Assembly: GCA_037952775.1 (NCBI GenBank)
Contig: JBANAY010000004.1
Span: 6,138,001 to 6,202,000, forward strand
DNA from: Clonostachys chloroleuca
Lineage: Eukaryota > Ascomycota > Sordariomycetes > Hypocreales > Bionectriaceae
Length of the DNA: 64,000 nucleotides
Direction: 5' to 3'
Shown piece after piece: positions 33,491 through 44,060 of this stretch. Both the position numbers and the translations under genes were made by a program. The notes under the pieces are model-generated. The model saw only the letters and a program-made list of their open reading frames with translations. It was not told where the DNA came from and searched no databases. Numbering within the stretch: the stretch's first letter is position 1; each line of letters begins with the position of its first letter.

Positions 33491-33711
33491 ACAGGAGCCA
33501 TTTGTAGTCTATTTGACAAGAACCATTTCTGATCTTTTTGACAGGAGACATTTCTAGCTTCTTTGACAGGAGCCATTTCTGGTCTTTTTGACAGGAGCCA
33601 TTTCTAGCTTCTTTGACAGGAGCCATTTCTAGCTTCTTTGACAGGAGCCATTTCTGGTCTTTTTGACAGGAGCCATTTCTGGTCTTTTTGACAGGAGCCA
33701 TTTTTGGTCCC
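33491..33711. repeat. 25-bp minisatellite, eight full units plus a partial one
   Basis: Units start at 33491, 33516, 33541, 33566, 33591, 33616, 33641 and 33666, with a partial one from 33691. The unit reads ACAGGAGCCATTTCT followed by two alternating variants, AGCTTCTTTG and GGTCTTTTTG. The regular period with no unique spacers makes it a minisatellite, not a CRISPR array. Confidence 0.93.
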
Positions 33712-33840
33712 CGCAACAGAATGACTCATGGCGAAGGCTTAAGCCAATTGCAGCTGACCCTAGCGTCCTTCCGCTCCCCCCCACGTTTCCCTCCCTAACC
33801 CGGTTCCCTCCTTTATGTAGGCTAGAACACCCTTCTCGAT

Positions 33841-34140
33841 ATGGCGCCCCGACTAAGTCGAACCCAGCACGACCAGATCCTCCATATGATAAGAGAAGGC
33901 TTTTCTAACGAGGCTTTTATTGATGTTGTGCCTTGTACAAGTCAGATCACTGCGGAGAATACCATCGACATTCGCGCGATTTGGGACGACGACTGCACCT
34001 GTGAAGCGCACTGGGCCCGAGCCTAAGATTACCCCAACGGTGGCAAATGTGCTTTTATGATGATAGTATCGCGATGATTGTATTCGTGTTTCGGCTTCCT
34101 CTGCGAGTTTCGATTCTAGGTTCTTTTTCCAGTAAGCACC
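33841..34140 (+). pseudogene. Broken Tc1-like transposase N-terminus
   Basis: The frame from 33841 begins MAPRLSRTQHDQILHMI, the N-terminal helix-turn-helix typical of fungal Tc1-like DDE transposases. After a frameshift near 33975 the neighbouring frame continues FGTTTAPVKRTGPEPKITPT, which is the standard linker after the second helix-turn-helix, and stops at about 34072. A further degenerate piece (MIVFVFRLPLRVSI) extends to about 34140. The whole catalytic DDE part is missing. It is a fossil of a Tc1/mariner element, the superfamily that uses TA target sites like the MITEs in this window. Confidence 0.72.
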
Positions 34141-34946
34141 GGGTGCAATGTCGACATCTTATATGGTGTCATCTGTAAAGCTTTCTTGATCTCCCTTTAC
34201 GTAGTCGCAACATCCACGTGATAGTATAAAGCAGCGGTGATGAGTGATGTCCCAGGGCACGCTCAGAGATTGACCGGCTTTGTGGCCGACCAGAACCTAG
34301 GGGACTAGCCACTGGTGTACTGAAATCAAGCTCATAGCAATCCAGAACAAAAGCCGATACTCCAATGTCAATCTCCTATATGACGTCCTCAGAATTGGGA
34401 GCGTAGGGAAAAGAAGGAAACGCAGGAAGGGGGGGAAATGGAGATGGGGCGGGGAATGGATAGAACTCGAAAGAAGGCGGATCAAGGTACATTTTTGGAT
34501 ACCACCTTGCCGAATCTATCATAGTAGAAAGAAATAATGGGGTTTGCCTGCGAAGATGAAAGGTTTCCGGCCGGGTATTTATATTGTTAAGGTCGACAAT
34601 GGAGAGAAACACAGTACGCGTCTACTTGGCACCGTGACATGGTCTCAGCTTCTTCTCAAAAATAGCTTAATCACAAGAAAGGAAAGCTGAACGTAGTTTT
34701 TTATTGTATTACACAATCCACTATACTCCATACAGCTTAAGACTCTATATATTATATATTGACCTATGTACAGTACTCGCTTAATGCGAAAGCTATTAAC
34801 GGACACGAGGTAATTCCAAAAGTTATAAAAGCTATTTCTGGCTATATTTATTTCCGGTACTGTGCGACACTAACAACGATTAATTAATCTGAAGTTATAA
34901 AATCCCAGACCTTGATTCTGTCTAACAGGAGACTCCCAGATTTATT
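34141..34946. other. AT-rich spacer
   Basis: No gene recognised. A Pro/Phe-rich minus frame near 34376-34612 is low complexity. Confidence 0.5.
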
Positions 34947-35201
34947 ATGGCTCATTATCTCCACCACCAGACATATAGACAGTTTCGACCTCGAATTAGT
35001 TCGCCGCTTTGTCACGAGATTGATCACGAAACAGGACCCTACAAAAGTTTTATCCGCAATCGTGATTCTGACCAAGACGTGAAGAAAAAGAGGAAACAAA
35101 CGAAGATGGAGAAGAAGGACCGATTGGCTTGGATAAAAGAGGCATTCAGGTTAAATCCAGAAGAAAGGATTGAGTATTATAAGAAACTAAAAGAGGAATA
35201 A
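34947..35201 (+). CDS. Small basic protein, unrecognised
   Basis: 84 residues, very basic and hydrophilic, ending in a charged helix (EERIEYYKKLKEE). It has no signal peptide and no known domain. It ends 63 bases before a TIR end at 35265. It may be a real small gene or the surviving end of a larger one. Confidence 0.4.
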   Translation: MAHYLHHQTYRQFRPRISSPLCHEIDHETGPYKSFIRNRDSDQDVKKKRKQTKMEKKDRLAWIKEAFRLNPEERIEYYKKLKEE

Positions 35202-35264
35202 ACTTTCTAGATATGCTAGACCCTAGGTGTAAAACAATAATTCATGTAGTTGGATATTTGTTTA

Positions 35265-35312
35265 TATTTTGGAGCATAACCAGCTTCCTCTTTATAAACA
35301 CATGCTAAATGT
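35265..35312 (+). repeat. Isolated TIR end of the CAGTTTGGAGC family
   Basis: After a TA at 35263-35264 the sequence TATTTTGGAGCATAACC continues into a subterminal part that aligns with the reverse complement of the right end at 56492-56559 for about 45 bases. No partner end is evident nearby, so it is a solo or decayed copy. Confidence 0.6.
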
Positions 35313-36883
35313 AAACTGAAGATGCTGGAGCTACCTCGTTTAGGGGATATGACGGTTTTTCTTGCTGTTTGTACGGGATCTGGGAAATCTGGGATTTGTT
35401 CTAAATAGTATAAAGATGCTGAGGTTACTTCTGGTGCTCCGTTGGCGTGGTGCGGCGAGGATATATACACCGCTGTCTCTTCTGTTCCCTCCTTGGGATT
35501 CTTCAGCGAGCCTTGCAGTGGATTGGTTGAACCTCCCCTAATGTATATTCTTACTCATCCCATACCCACAAGATTCTTCTACTTTTGGCTTTTGGCGTAA
35601 GGGCACCTACAATTTTTTCTATATACTTCTTCATAGGCCTAGGCTGCGGATCTCAACTTTGAACTCTATGTTTGAATCCCGTACCCTTTTAATTGCTTTG
35701 TAGATTGTGAATTGAGCTCTTAGCGTGATAGCAGCTGAGGTTGAGGTGGTTGAGGCTTCAGCGTCGGCTTCCCCCTCCCTAGATGAAGGGTAATTTCTGT
35801 TAGACTAGCCTAGCTAGGCTCGCCTTATCGAGGGTAAGAAGACCTTTATTAACGGGATTACTATAGAATCTTAGGATTTGGGCTTAAATGCAAGGCTTCC
35901 TCAATATATAACTAGCTATATATATATTTATAATATACAAAGCGCTCTAGAATTCAGCTAACCTCTTTCAAGTAGAATAAAAAAATAAAGATCGGCCTAA
36001 AATTACCTTACCTTTAACTTCCTTTCTATCTCGAATTTCTTGACTATTAGACACTGTATTAGCAATAACGCAGACCCTACCTTTTGTTCCAATATTTGTA
36101 ACGCACACTTTTGCATGAAATATTCTTTTCTCCTTTTACTCCGAATACTCCATCATGAAGAGACGCCTACATAATACACTATACCACTCGGACAAAGACT
36201 ATAGCTATAAGCTGGGGAGAATAGATATCTATACGAGGGGAAACGCTATCGAATCGACTTATACCCACAGGACGGCGGTGATCATGCTCTAGATAGAATG
36301 GATAGCTTTGTAAAAAGAAGCCACACAGGATAACTACGGGCTGCCTACTATTACTGCTTCCGCAACTCTAGAACAGACTTCTATATCTAGCAGTGATCCT
36401 ATTCCAGGAGTATATGGATGTTCGAATCAACACGTTCTCAGGCTCCTACAGGACGTTTTTCTGATTCGTTGATTGTATATGAATTCTCAAGGTAGAGAAG
36501 GGGTCGGTCGGAGTATAGATAGCCAGGTTCATAGTAATAGAGAAGCTTTCTGCGGAACATGGAGTATGGAGGGGGGTAGGCGAGCTGTAGCTTTTTAAAC
36601 AAGGGTTCTTTTGAACCTAATAGGAAGATAGACATTTTAAATCTAGGGTTCGCGAGTTATCGCCAAAAATATAGCGCCGCGGATGTTGCCAAGGTTCCGA
36701 GCAGACAGACCCCAGCGGTCGTGAACACACTTGATCAACCTAAGCAAGTCTCTTATCTTAATCTACGATTATTATTTCATCTTTTTCTTTCAACATATAA
36801 CTAATACGTAATATCTTCCATATGTGATTGATTCTTTCTCAAGATATAGAATATTAATTTTGAAATAGAAAACAAACAGAAAA
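35313..36883. other. AT-rich gene-free stretch
   Basis: Short frames only, several stops per 100 bases in all frames; a fragment near 35690-35790 (EVEVVEASASASPS) looks like decayed low-complexity coding DNA. Nothing else was recognised. Confidence 0.45.
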
Positions 36884-37825
36884 TCAAGACTTTATATACT
36901 CTGGAGATGAATTTGGCTGGTATCCAAAAACTATACAACCAAACTGCCTACGGAATCCAGCACCCAAATTCATATTGCATTTTCGCCAGCTACCAACTAT
37001 ATTATACCAGCAGGTGCCTCCCGCATCTAATAATTGCTCTGATGTTTCCTGGCATCCATCTTTCCACGAAGCAGATAGTTGGTAAATTCTATCCGCCTGA
37101 TCTTTGTAGAGTTCCGTGATACTATCGACGGAATTTGACATTAATACTTGCCCATGCTTACGGCAAAACCCTTCCGTAATTTTAGTCAGATAATCAGGCG
37201 CTGTAATAAGATCGACGGTACTACGACATATTGGTTCGTATATTGTATAAAGGTCATTGGGTTTGGCAGATGAAGATGCGGCTGTCGTAGGTTGAGATCC
37301 CGGTGTAGAGAGTGACGTTAGTGTAGACTGTAGTGCTCGAGAATCTGGGGTAGAGATAAAACTCGTGGCTTTCACCTCAGACACAGTGACTGTGGCTTTA
37401 GTGCTACGCACTAGCGTAGAATCGGGATGAAAATCAGCAGATGTGGGTGTAATTTCAGACATCGCCGGATTACTGGTGAGCTTCTCAGAAATTCGTGATC
37501 TGGAAATACCGGATTCTGTGATTATCTCGCTTTCGCTGGAGCGTGCAGAAGTAGGTGTGAGAATATTAAGATGGAGCACAGGAGTACAGGAAGAGGTGCT
37601 CCAAGTAGCAGGGTAAGATACCCCCTCGATGTATGGAACAGTGTATTTACTACCCTCCTTCAGGTCCTTGTAGGGCATTTTCACGTTGAGTTTTATAATA
37701 TCCCTGTAGTCCTGTTGAAGGGCGTTGGCTGCATTATAAATTGTATCACCCTTCTGTACCTCCCATTGTCCTGTTAGACTAGAACAAGCCTGACCAAGAG
37801 TAGCAAAAAGAAGGAGATAATACAT
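36884..37825 (-). CDS. Secreted LysM-domain protein
   Basis: About 313 residues from the Met at 37825; an upstream in-frame Met at 37861 would lengthen the signal peptide. The chosen start gives a classic signal sequence MYYLLLFATLGQACSS. Next is one LysM-like module: WEVQKGDTIYNAANALQQDY and a LNVKMPYKDLKEGSKYTVPY half. A Ser/Thr-rich linker of about 120 residues follows. The C-terminal 110 residues carry several cysteines (CRST, FCRKHG, CQETS, TCWYNIVGSWRKC, FGCIVFGY), suggesting a disulphide-bonded domain I cannot name. LysM modules bind chitin oligomers; secreted fungal LysM proteins often mask chitin from host receptors or bind the fungus's own wall. The position in an AT-rich compartment fits an effector, but only one LysM and an unknown tail leave this open. 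Confidence 0.75.
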   Translation of the reverse strand: MYYLLLFATLGQACSSLTGQWEVQKGDTIYNAANALQQDYRDIIKLNVKMPYKDLKEGSKYTVPYIEGVSYPATWSTSSCTPVLHLNILTPTSARSSESEIITESGISRSRISEKLTSNPAMSEITPTSADFHPDSTLVRSTKATVTVSEVKATSFISTPDSRALQSTLTSLSTPGSQPTTAASSSAKPNDLYTIYEPICRSTVDLITAPDYLTKITEGFCRKHGQVLMSNSVDSITELYKDQADRIYQLSASWKDGCQETSEQLLDAGGTCWYNIVGSWRKCNMNLGAGFRRQFGCIVFGYQPNSSPEYIKS

Positions 37826-38230
37826 AATAATAATTCTACTACTGTTTCTTTCTATGAACAAAGATTGGTCTTTATAATAATTGAGATAGTAGTTTTTTTT
37901 CTGCTTCTATAATACGATAGGGTTATTAAGTGTTCCCGGCCATTTTCTTCCCTGATTAGAAAAGGCCGTTTTTAGCTTTCTAGCAAGTTAGGTCACTAAG
38001 AAGTGAGTTAGTACCTATCGTTTAACTCTTAGAGATATAAATATAATTGTTCGTCTCAGTATGAATAAGCACTTCAACCCGATTCAGAACAAACCACACC
38101 CGGTATTCGCTGACTGATTTAATCTCATACCTGACTTTTCCGCGACGTAACCTGTAGATAAAGGCTTTAATACTATATTTACTAGATATCACAGAGCGAA
38201 TATAGAAGTGTGTTGTCAGCCACCTAGACT
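37826..38230. other. Divergent intergenic stretch
   Basis: Shared upstream region of the LysM gene and the ankyrin gene; AT-rich, no motif named. Confidence 0.45.
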
Positions 38231-38761
38231 ATGGCTAAATTCAAGCCGGGATATAAGAAACAAAGCGATGGCTTTATGTCATCAGATAATGCACCGCGTC
38301 GCAGATATCATGATACCGTGAAGAGCGTCTCTGAGGCTTTCTTAGACGACTCAGACATCAATGCGCGGGGTAGAAATGGATTTACAGCCCTTCAAACTAT
38401 CATATGGTCCAACTCCGTCGACTCCGTGGGATTAGCGGCGGAGCTTCTTCGCCTTGGAGCAGACCCTAACATACCCTGCAATGAGGGCTGGACACCTTTA
38501 CATGGCGCAGTAAAATACGGCGCAGTCACTCTTATTCAGGAGTTGCTTAAACATGGGGCGCAGATAAATGCTTCGCAGAACGAGGGACGTACACCGCTGC
38601 TATACGCGGTGGAAAGGGGGCAGTGGGATTCTGTGACAATCTTACTCCAGAATGGGGCGAACGCGAATATTTGTAGTTATTCCGGGCGATCGCCACTGTC
38701 TGAAGTAGCAGGATATACCGAAAAGGAATATTTACTGCGTCAATACGGAGCAAGAAGATAG
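38231..38761 (+). CDS. Short ankyrin-repeat protein
   Basis: Single exon, 176 residues. About four ankyrin repeats span residues 40-175: DINARGRNGFTALQTII, a canonical DPNIPCNEGWTPLHGAVKYG, INASQNEGRTPLLYAVERG and ANICSYSGRSPLSEVA. The N-terminal 40 residues are basic. No other domain is attached, so it is either a compact protein-binding module or the remaining end of a larger ankyrin protein. Unlike the intact NLR its repeats are well diverged. Confidence 0.85.
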   Translation: MAKFKPGYKKQSDGFMSSDNAPRRRYHDTVKSVSEAFLDDSDINARGRNGFTALQTIIWSNSVDSVGLAAELLRLGADPNIPCNEGWTPLHGAVKYGAVTLIQELLKHGAQINASQNEGRTPLLYAVERGQWDSVTILLQNGANANICSYSGRSPLSEVAGYTEKEYLLRQYGARR

Positions 38762-39180
38762 CTAGAAAGGTGGACACATTAGTCAATATCGAATAAAATG
38801 AATTGATATACAGGAGCATTGCTAGCTAAGCTATTAATACGACCTTGATGGTAAGGTTCTTATACCGATATATATTTTCTCTATATAACCTAAATTTATA
38901 AAACTAGATCATTATAGAGGATTAACTTTGGTCATCTCGAGAGGTTTGTATATACATGTAATAAACAGCAAGAACTAGCGGTATTGCCTCTTCAATATAG
39001 TTAGGTTTCTGTGAAAGTCGATGTTCGTATATCCAGAGTCTTTCCAACAAGCCATTTTTAGCTGCAAGCAAATATCGACCGCCCTGTATATGTCTATATT
39101 CAGGCACTTGTTATTCTTTATAAATCTCCCTACTAATACACTTAAACTATACCAGAATGTATCTAGATCCATTAGGAAGC
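38762..39180. other. Upstream region of the coiled-coil gene, shared with its paralogue
   Basis: No gene. The last about 100 bases (with GGCACTTG..TTCTTTATAAA and AGAATGTA..AGAC/AGATC blocks) are recognisably like the upstream region of the minus-strand paralogue at 50374-50877, so the duplication includes the promoter. Confidence 0.55.
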
Positions 39181-39675
39181 ATGTCGTCATTCTCAGGCTA
39201 CACGTCTGGTGCTGCGCCACTATGTATGAATTGCCTCATCCAGTCACTAAGAACTGAGAACTATCAACTCAGACAAGCTTGTCGGTATTATAACGACGAT
39301 CGAAATCACCGCATAGAAGAACTCAATGAAGCGAATCGCCGTATAGAAGAAGCCGATGAAAAAAATCGCCGTTATGAGCAACAAGTTCACAGTCTTGGGC
39401 AACAAATTCACAGTCTTGACCAGCAAAATGAAGAATATCGTCGGGAAACGGACCTCATCGCCAAGATGCAGAAGGATGTGATCGAACATCAGAGCGAATA
39501 TATCCAAGCTATAATAGCTAATGGTAATGGAGCAGCTATCCAGGATTCAGGAAACACTCATTTAGTCCCAGAGCATGTCTCAGGAAGCGAGACATTAAGC
39601 ACACAGCAACTGATGGATTTCAGTGAATGCGAGATAGGACCCTCGCCCAAGAGGCAGAAGGCAGAAGGTGGCTAA
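39181..39675 (+). CDS. Coiled-coil protein, member 1 of a local pair
   Basis: 164 residues from the Met at 39181; an in-frame Met at 39157 exists but the paralogue aligns from 39181. Blocks: a Ser/Thr N-terminus, the Cys pair LCMNCLIQ, a coiled coil of about 80 residues rich in Arg, Glu and Asn, the block KMQKDVIEHQSEYIQAIIA, an acidic linker, LSTQQLMDF and a terminal nuclear-localisation-like PSPKRQK. The protein at 50374-50877 has every block in the same order. It has no named domain; a nuclear oligomerising protein is a fair guess, not a finding. Confidence 0.7.
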   Translation: MSSFSGYTSGAAPLCMNCLIQSLRTENYQLRQACRYYNDDRNHRIEELNEANRRIEEADEKNRRYEQQVHSLGQQIHSLDQQNEEYRRETDLIAKMQKDVIEHQSEYIQAIIANGNGAAIQDSGNTHLVPEHVSGSETLSTQQLMDFSECEIGPSPKRQKAEGG

Positions 39676-40367
39676 AAGTTTTATTTATTTATCATCTATG
39701 ATCATCTAGAAATATGTAAAATAGCAACACATGACAAAGTGTCTTGATTAACTTAAACTTCAAACGCGCGATTAAATATTGATCTAAGTACCGATAGACT
39801 TTTAGAATAAGTAAAAAACTATATACTTAAGTTTAAAATTATAGGCATAATAGGTATTTCTAAGGAATTTTATGATCCTCTATGCGCTATTCGCATTGTG
39901 CTAGATTATATAAATAAAAAGGACATGCGAAGTGGTAGTTTATCTCAACCTCCTCGACGGATGCAGTACCAGGCGAAACCTCCATTGTGCTGACGCGTTT
40001 CTTAAGTGGTATTGCATTTACTGGTAGTGGCCCGTAATCAATATACCTACCGAACGATCGCCTAAAATTTATTGTTTGGGAAGACAGCTTCAGCTATTTC
40101 AAGCTGTTCTAGGCTTAGGCTAAGCTCTACGACGTGTCGTTTTTGCAGTCTGCATCATTTCTCTCTGTATCGTAGCTGTATGCGTCGTCACTCTCCGTAG
40201 CGTCGGTATCGCCGCTCTCTGTGCCATCGATTTCTCGGTTGCGTGATCCCTTTCTTGGACGGTGTCCGTGCCTATGTTGTAGAGGCGCGATTATTGGTCT
40301 CCGTTCCTTCGCTTCTTCGGCCAGCACTATCACCTCCTTGGATGTAGTCGACCAGCCAAAAAAACGC
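39676..40367. other. Intergenic with a tentative acidic ORF
   Basis: A minus-strand frame at 40127-40381 (84 codons, Asp/Glu/Arg-rich) overlaps the end of the next gene and may be a chance frame or a shifted 3' extension of it. Otherwise nothing. Confidence 0.35.
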
Positions 40368-40855
40368 TCACTTGAACCCAAGCAGGGCTCCTGATGGGAA
40401 TGACTTCAACTTTGTGAGCTTGTATTTGTTTCTGGTTCCCTTGGAATCCGCGAGCTCCTGGTAAAACAAGGCAACCTAGAGAAAGGTGTCGTCCACGTTA
40501 TTAAGCGTATAGCGTTCGACAGCTTTCCTTGTTTCAGTGTCGTAATCCCTGAGTATTGCCAGTTCCTCCACCTTGTATCGGATGGAAGTTTCAACGGCGC
40601 TGGAGATGGAGTGCTTATTTGACTCAACAGTTAGGCTGAATTTCTGCTTTGTATTGCCTTGGATTTTTCCAATATCCCGCCAGTTACGGCTGGGCATGAT
40701 CTATTTGATGCGAATGTAGGGGTTGGTGACGATTGATCCAATACAAAGTTGATGAGGCGTATTTCGATACAGACAGGGCCATAACCCCCAGCCACATAAC
40801 CTATGCAGACCTTTGGATTAAGACGGGGGATTTTAGGGAGGTTATAATTTGACAT
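40368..40855 (-). CDS. Tentative three-exon protein, unrecognised
   Basis: On the minus strand exons 40855-40745, 40700-40521 and 40475-40368 join in frame to about 132 residues. The first intron (44 bases, GTATTG..AATAG) looks fair. The second (45 bases) has a weak GTCGAA donor but removes an in-frame TAG at 40476-40478; without it the gene would be truncated. The product has no signal peptide: a Gly/Tyr-rich start (CIGYVAGGYGPVCIEIR), a middle charged helix (YKVEELAILRDYDTETRKA) and a basic tail. Family unknown. It is either a small intact gene or one with a nonsense mutation. Confidence 0.45.
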
Positions 40856-43434
40856 GGTTACAAAATGCTTAGATATTACAAGGAGCATGGAAGGCGTTCG
40901 ATAATAATAGCTAATGAAGAGGTGAATAAAGAAGACATTAGCTTCCTCCCGGTCATCGGACAGAGGGCCGTACCCTGGAGTAAAATAACGTAAAACTTGG
41001 GACCTGTATATAATTGGTCCGACTACTAATCCGGCTGCATATTGTAGACCAATCACATCTGATCCCTACAACCAGATGAATGAGAGGAACTCTTTTTTTA
41101 TTGGTCGGGGTAAATTTTCATTTACGCTTTGCGAGACAACGTTTCGAGCTTTCCAGCTATGTATCCGTTAGCTTATATTACCCTGTTTGCAACACCTTAT
41201 TGAATATTTCTTTTTTTTTTTTCCTTATAATATTTATCTCTAATCTACACCGCCTAAAGCCGATAATTAGCTAGTATTGCTAACAGCAAAATAACCCTCA
41301 CCTGGACTAAAGGATTCCTTTTGATTATCCCTGAGCAGATGGGAGTAAGTTAGGTGTTGCTGAGCAGCTTACTAGCAAGATTATTATTTAATAATATTGA
41401 GCTATAGTGAAGACACATCGAGCTGGAGAGAAGAATGTTATGCTGCACCTAAAGAAATAAACAGCACTTCCAAGTTTACTTTCATGGCTTGGTCCTGCTG
41501 ATACATCAACCTACCCTCTTCCGTTATAATCATATGTTTGCTAAAAGAACTTTTCGATTGAGTTAGCTAACGATTACAATAGCTTTTATCAGCGGGGCCT
41601 GTTAATGTGATAGGGCTCTATAAAAATTTGCTCCATTTAAGCTTAATTAAAGGGAAGAGAAAGAACTAATAATGGGTCAGGGATTCCGGCCTGATAGAGG
41701 CCTAGGTACTGAGCTTAGATATGTTGAGATTTACCCTATAAGACTATAGGGTAGATCAAGATTACCCTATATTAGTTGGTCAAAGGATATATAATTTCCA
41801 ACCGTCACAGCTGTACGAGTACCTTAGCACTTAGTCTAGTGAACCTCGTAACCACTATAGCAGCTGCATTAGCGGACTTCGTGTCCGCTGTAGCGCCTGC
41901 ATTAGTGGTCTCGTATCCCTCTGTACGAGAACATTATAGCGGTTACGAGCCCGTATTACAGAAGGCAGCGTGTTATCTTCAGGGCCCTTACGGCCTGGAA
42001 ACACCTATAAGTACAGGGCTTCCTCCCTGCTAGATAGAGATTCTACAAGTCACTAATACACTCTTTTATCTACCCTAAAGTCTATCTTCTTAGCTACCCT
42101 ATAGCTGATAGAGCTTTATTTTCTCTCTTAGAGCCTCCTTCTTCTACTACGCCTTTTCGAACGATCTCTTATTATCTTTTCACCTACCCTAGACCTAGCT
42201 TACCCTATAGCTGGTTTCCCCTATGCTAGAGACCTTGACCTTTCAAAAAGATACCCTGTGAATGCGCCACGGTTAGTCTATTTTTGGCTATTTTCAGTGA
42301 ACTTTCAATGCTGGATTACTGAACCTATACCGCACTGTGGATTGCTATAGTAGCTCTCTTATCATCCTTTCAGACTGGACTAGTGAGCGAATTTAGAGCT
42401 TGGTTTTATTCCTCCAATTTTGTCTGCATTAAGAGAGGTGCTGTATATAAAGGTATACCTCTTCCTTTAAGATCCAACCATGAATAATATATTCAATGAA
42501 ACGCCCACCAAATACAACTCGTTTTAGTACAAATGCTCCTCTTTCCGGTAAATGTAAGCCAATATGGGCACTCCCACCTATTAAGGTAGATGAAACCCGA
42601 AGATCATAAACAAAACACATAATATAAATCCTAATTATATTTTATTGTCTAGGAGAATTCTTCGAATAATCAGGGGGACACGGGGAGTGTTCATGATGTT
42701 TGTTACGCCGAAACAAGAGTGAGACCTAGGTCAGACACAGAGCTCAAAAGAGCAAGCGAGCCAAATAGTACACCCCGTGTTTTTTCTAAACTTTACTACC
42801 GGACTAAGGTGTTGTTTTTAAGTTTGAGACGTAAGAAGAAAAGGGAGTTATATTAGTGCTGCAGAATACTTTACCATTATATATAGTTTCTATTAGTTAT
42901 GTAAAACGTTTGTTCTTTAGTAAAAATCTTATAAAGATTGATAAATTCAATATATAAATTAAGTATCTTGTTATGCTATGAACAGGGGCTGCACGGAGCC
43001 CTCTATAAAGGGCTTAGAAACAGTCAGTAGATAGAAGCAATTCAAGCCTTAAGAATCATATTATCTCATACACAAGTGAAGGTATCGTGAACCTAGGTTT
43101 CAACCACAAGCTATCCGGCTACAGCTACCCTGTAGCTATTTTCAAATAACATATTTACTGCGCCAGGCTGGTTACGGCCAGTCTCAGCATAACATATTTT
43201 GAGAAATCAAAGATTTCCAAGCATCTATATATAAATTTTCGTTTTCGGTCTTATATATATATATTGGCTTATAATTTTTCGCAGCTTAGCTTCTTAAAAA
43301 ATTATCTATATACCCTTGCCCCCTCTTAAATTGATAAAATTATTTCTCTAGCTGAAGTTTAGAGTAAATATTTTTTACGCTCTGGTTAATGTATTTTTAT
43401 CGCAATCATGCGCAAATTTCGATCCTTACGCTAC
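40856..43434. other. 2.6-kb AT-rich gene desert with clustered TACCCT motifs
   Basis: No convincing gene. TACCCTA-type hexamers occur at least eight times on the two strands between about 41730 and 42260, and inverted GTAACC/GGTTAC blocks occur around 41840-41950. A minus frame at 42429-42620 has protein-like composition but no family. This looks like decayed repeat DNA. Confidence 0.5.
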
Positions 43435-44060
43435 TTATCGTCGAAAGCATCTCTGCCTCGAACCGAACAGCCGTAGCTTGCTATTGATCATGTCCCCAAT
43501 CAGGAGATGCTGGGTTTCAGCAGGATTCGGTGCCATGGCGATGGAGACGGACGTGCTGTCTGTGATGATTAAGTGACTTAGCAAAACAAAAATCCTACTT
43601 ACTAGAAGTTCTTTAGAGAGAAGCCCTAATATACTGTGGCGGGAAATCCACCCCACTACCAAAATATAGTGCTTTATGGTATACTTAGTTCTACTCGGCC
43701 CATTATTACGGAAGCCAAGGTCGTCTGTGGTGCTGCCATATGTTATACCAAGTCTTTGAAGAACGCGCAAGTCAATATAGCTATCCGGCGGATACTCGGA
43801 TACTTCTATAACTATCAGTAATCCAAAGCACGTTATTCAGAGCTGTGATTATTTACCTGAAGCTAATACGACGATTGGTTCGTTTTAGTTTACCCAGATA
43901 GCTTCCGTACCAATGCGAGCATCCTTTAGGTGTCGCTCCAAAATTTAAAATTGAATCTCTAGTGATGGATCCCGAAATAGCCGTTCAAGATGTTCTTCCG
44001 GAGAAGGAACGAAAGTTTCATCACTCAGCAACAAACTTTTAATGGTCAGTAGATCTTTAT
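43435..44060 (-). pseudogene. Multi-exon gene killed by CAA-to-TAA type nonsense codons
   Basis: Minus strand. A first exon after a TTTACAG acceptor at 44061 reads SDETFVPSPEEHLERLFRDP and on; the same frame then meets TAA at 43947-43945 and again at 43887-43885, each flanked by coding-like residues (..LEIQF-stop-ILERHLKDARIG and ..EAIWVN-stop-NEPIVVLAS). Both stops are one C-to-T change from Gln (CAA). Two further exons with proper GTAAAT and GTAAGT donors follow, ending MAPNPAETQHLLIGDMINSK and a stop at 43437. The family is not recognised. The pattern fits RIP-type mutation of a formerly duplicated gene. Confidence 0.5.

Noticed and set aside
33491..33711. CRISPR-like array
   Set aside because: Units are contiguous 25-bp tandem repeats without unique spacers, in a eukaryotic genome.
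33435..33716. A 93-codon minus frame through the minisatellite
   Set aside because: It is a product of the repeat period and has no other support.
41776..42033. An 85-codon Ala/Val-rich plus frame
   Set aside because: It lies in a repeat-like gene desert with inverted short repeats and has no family resemblance.
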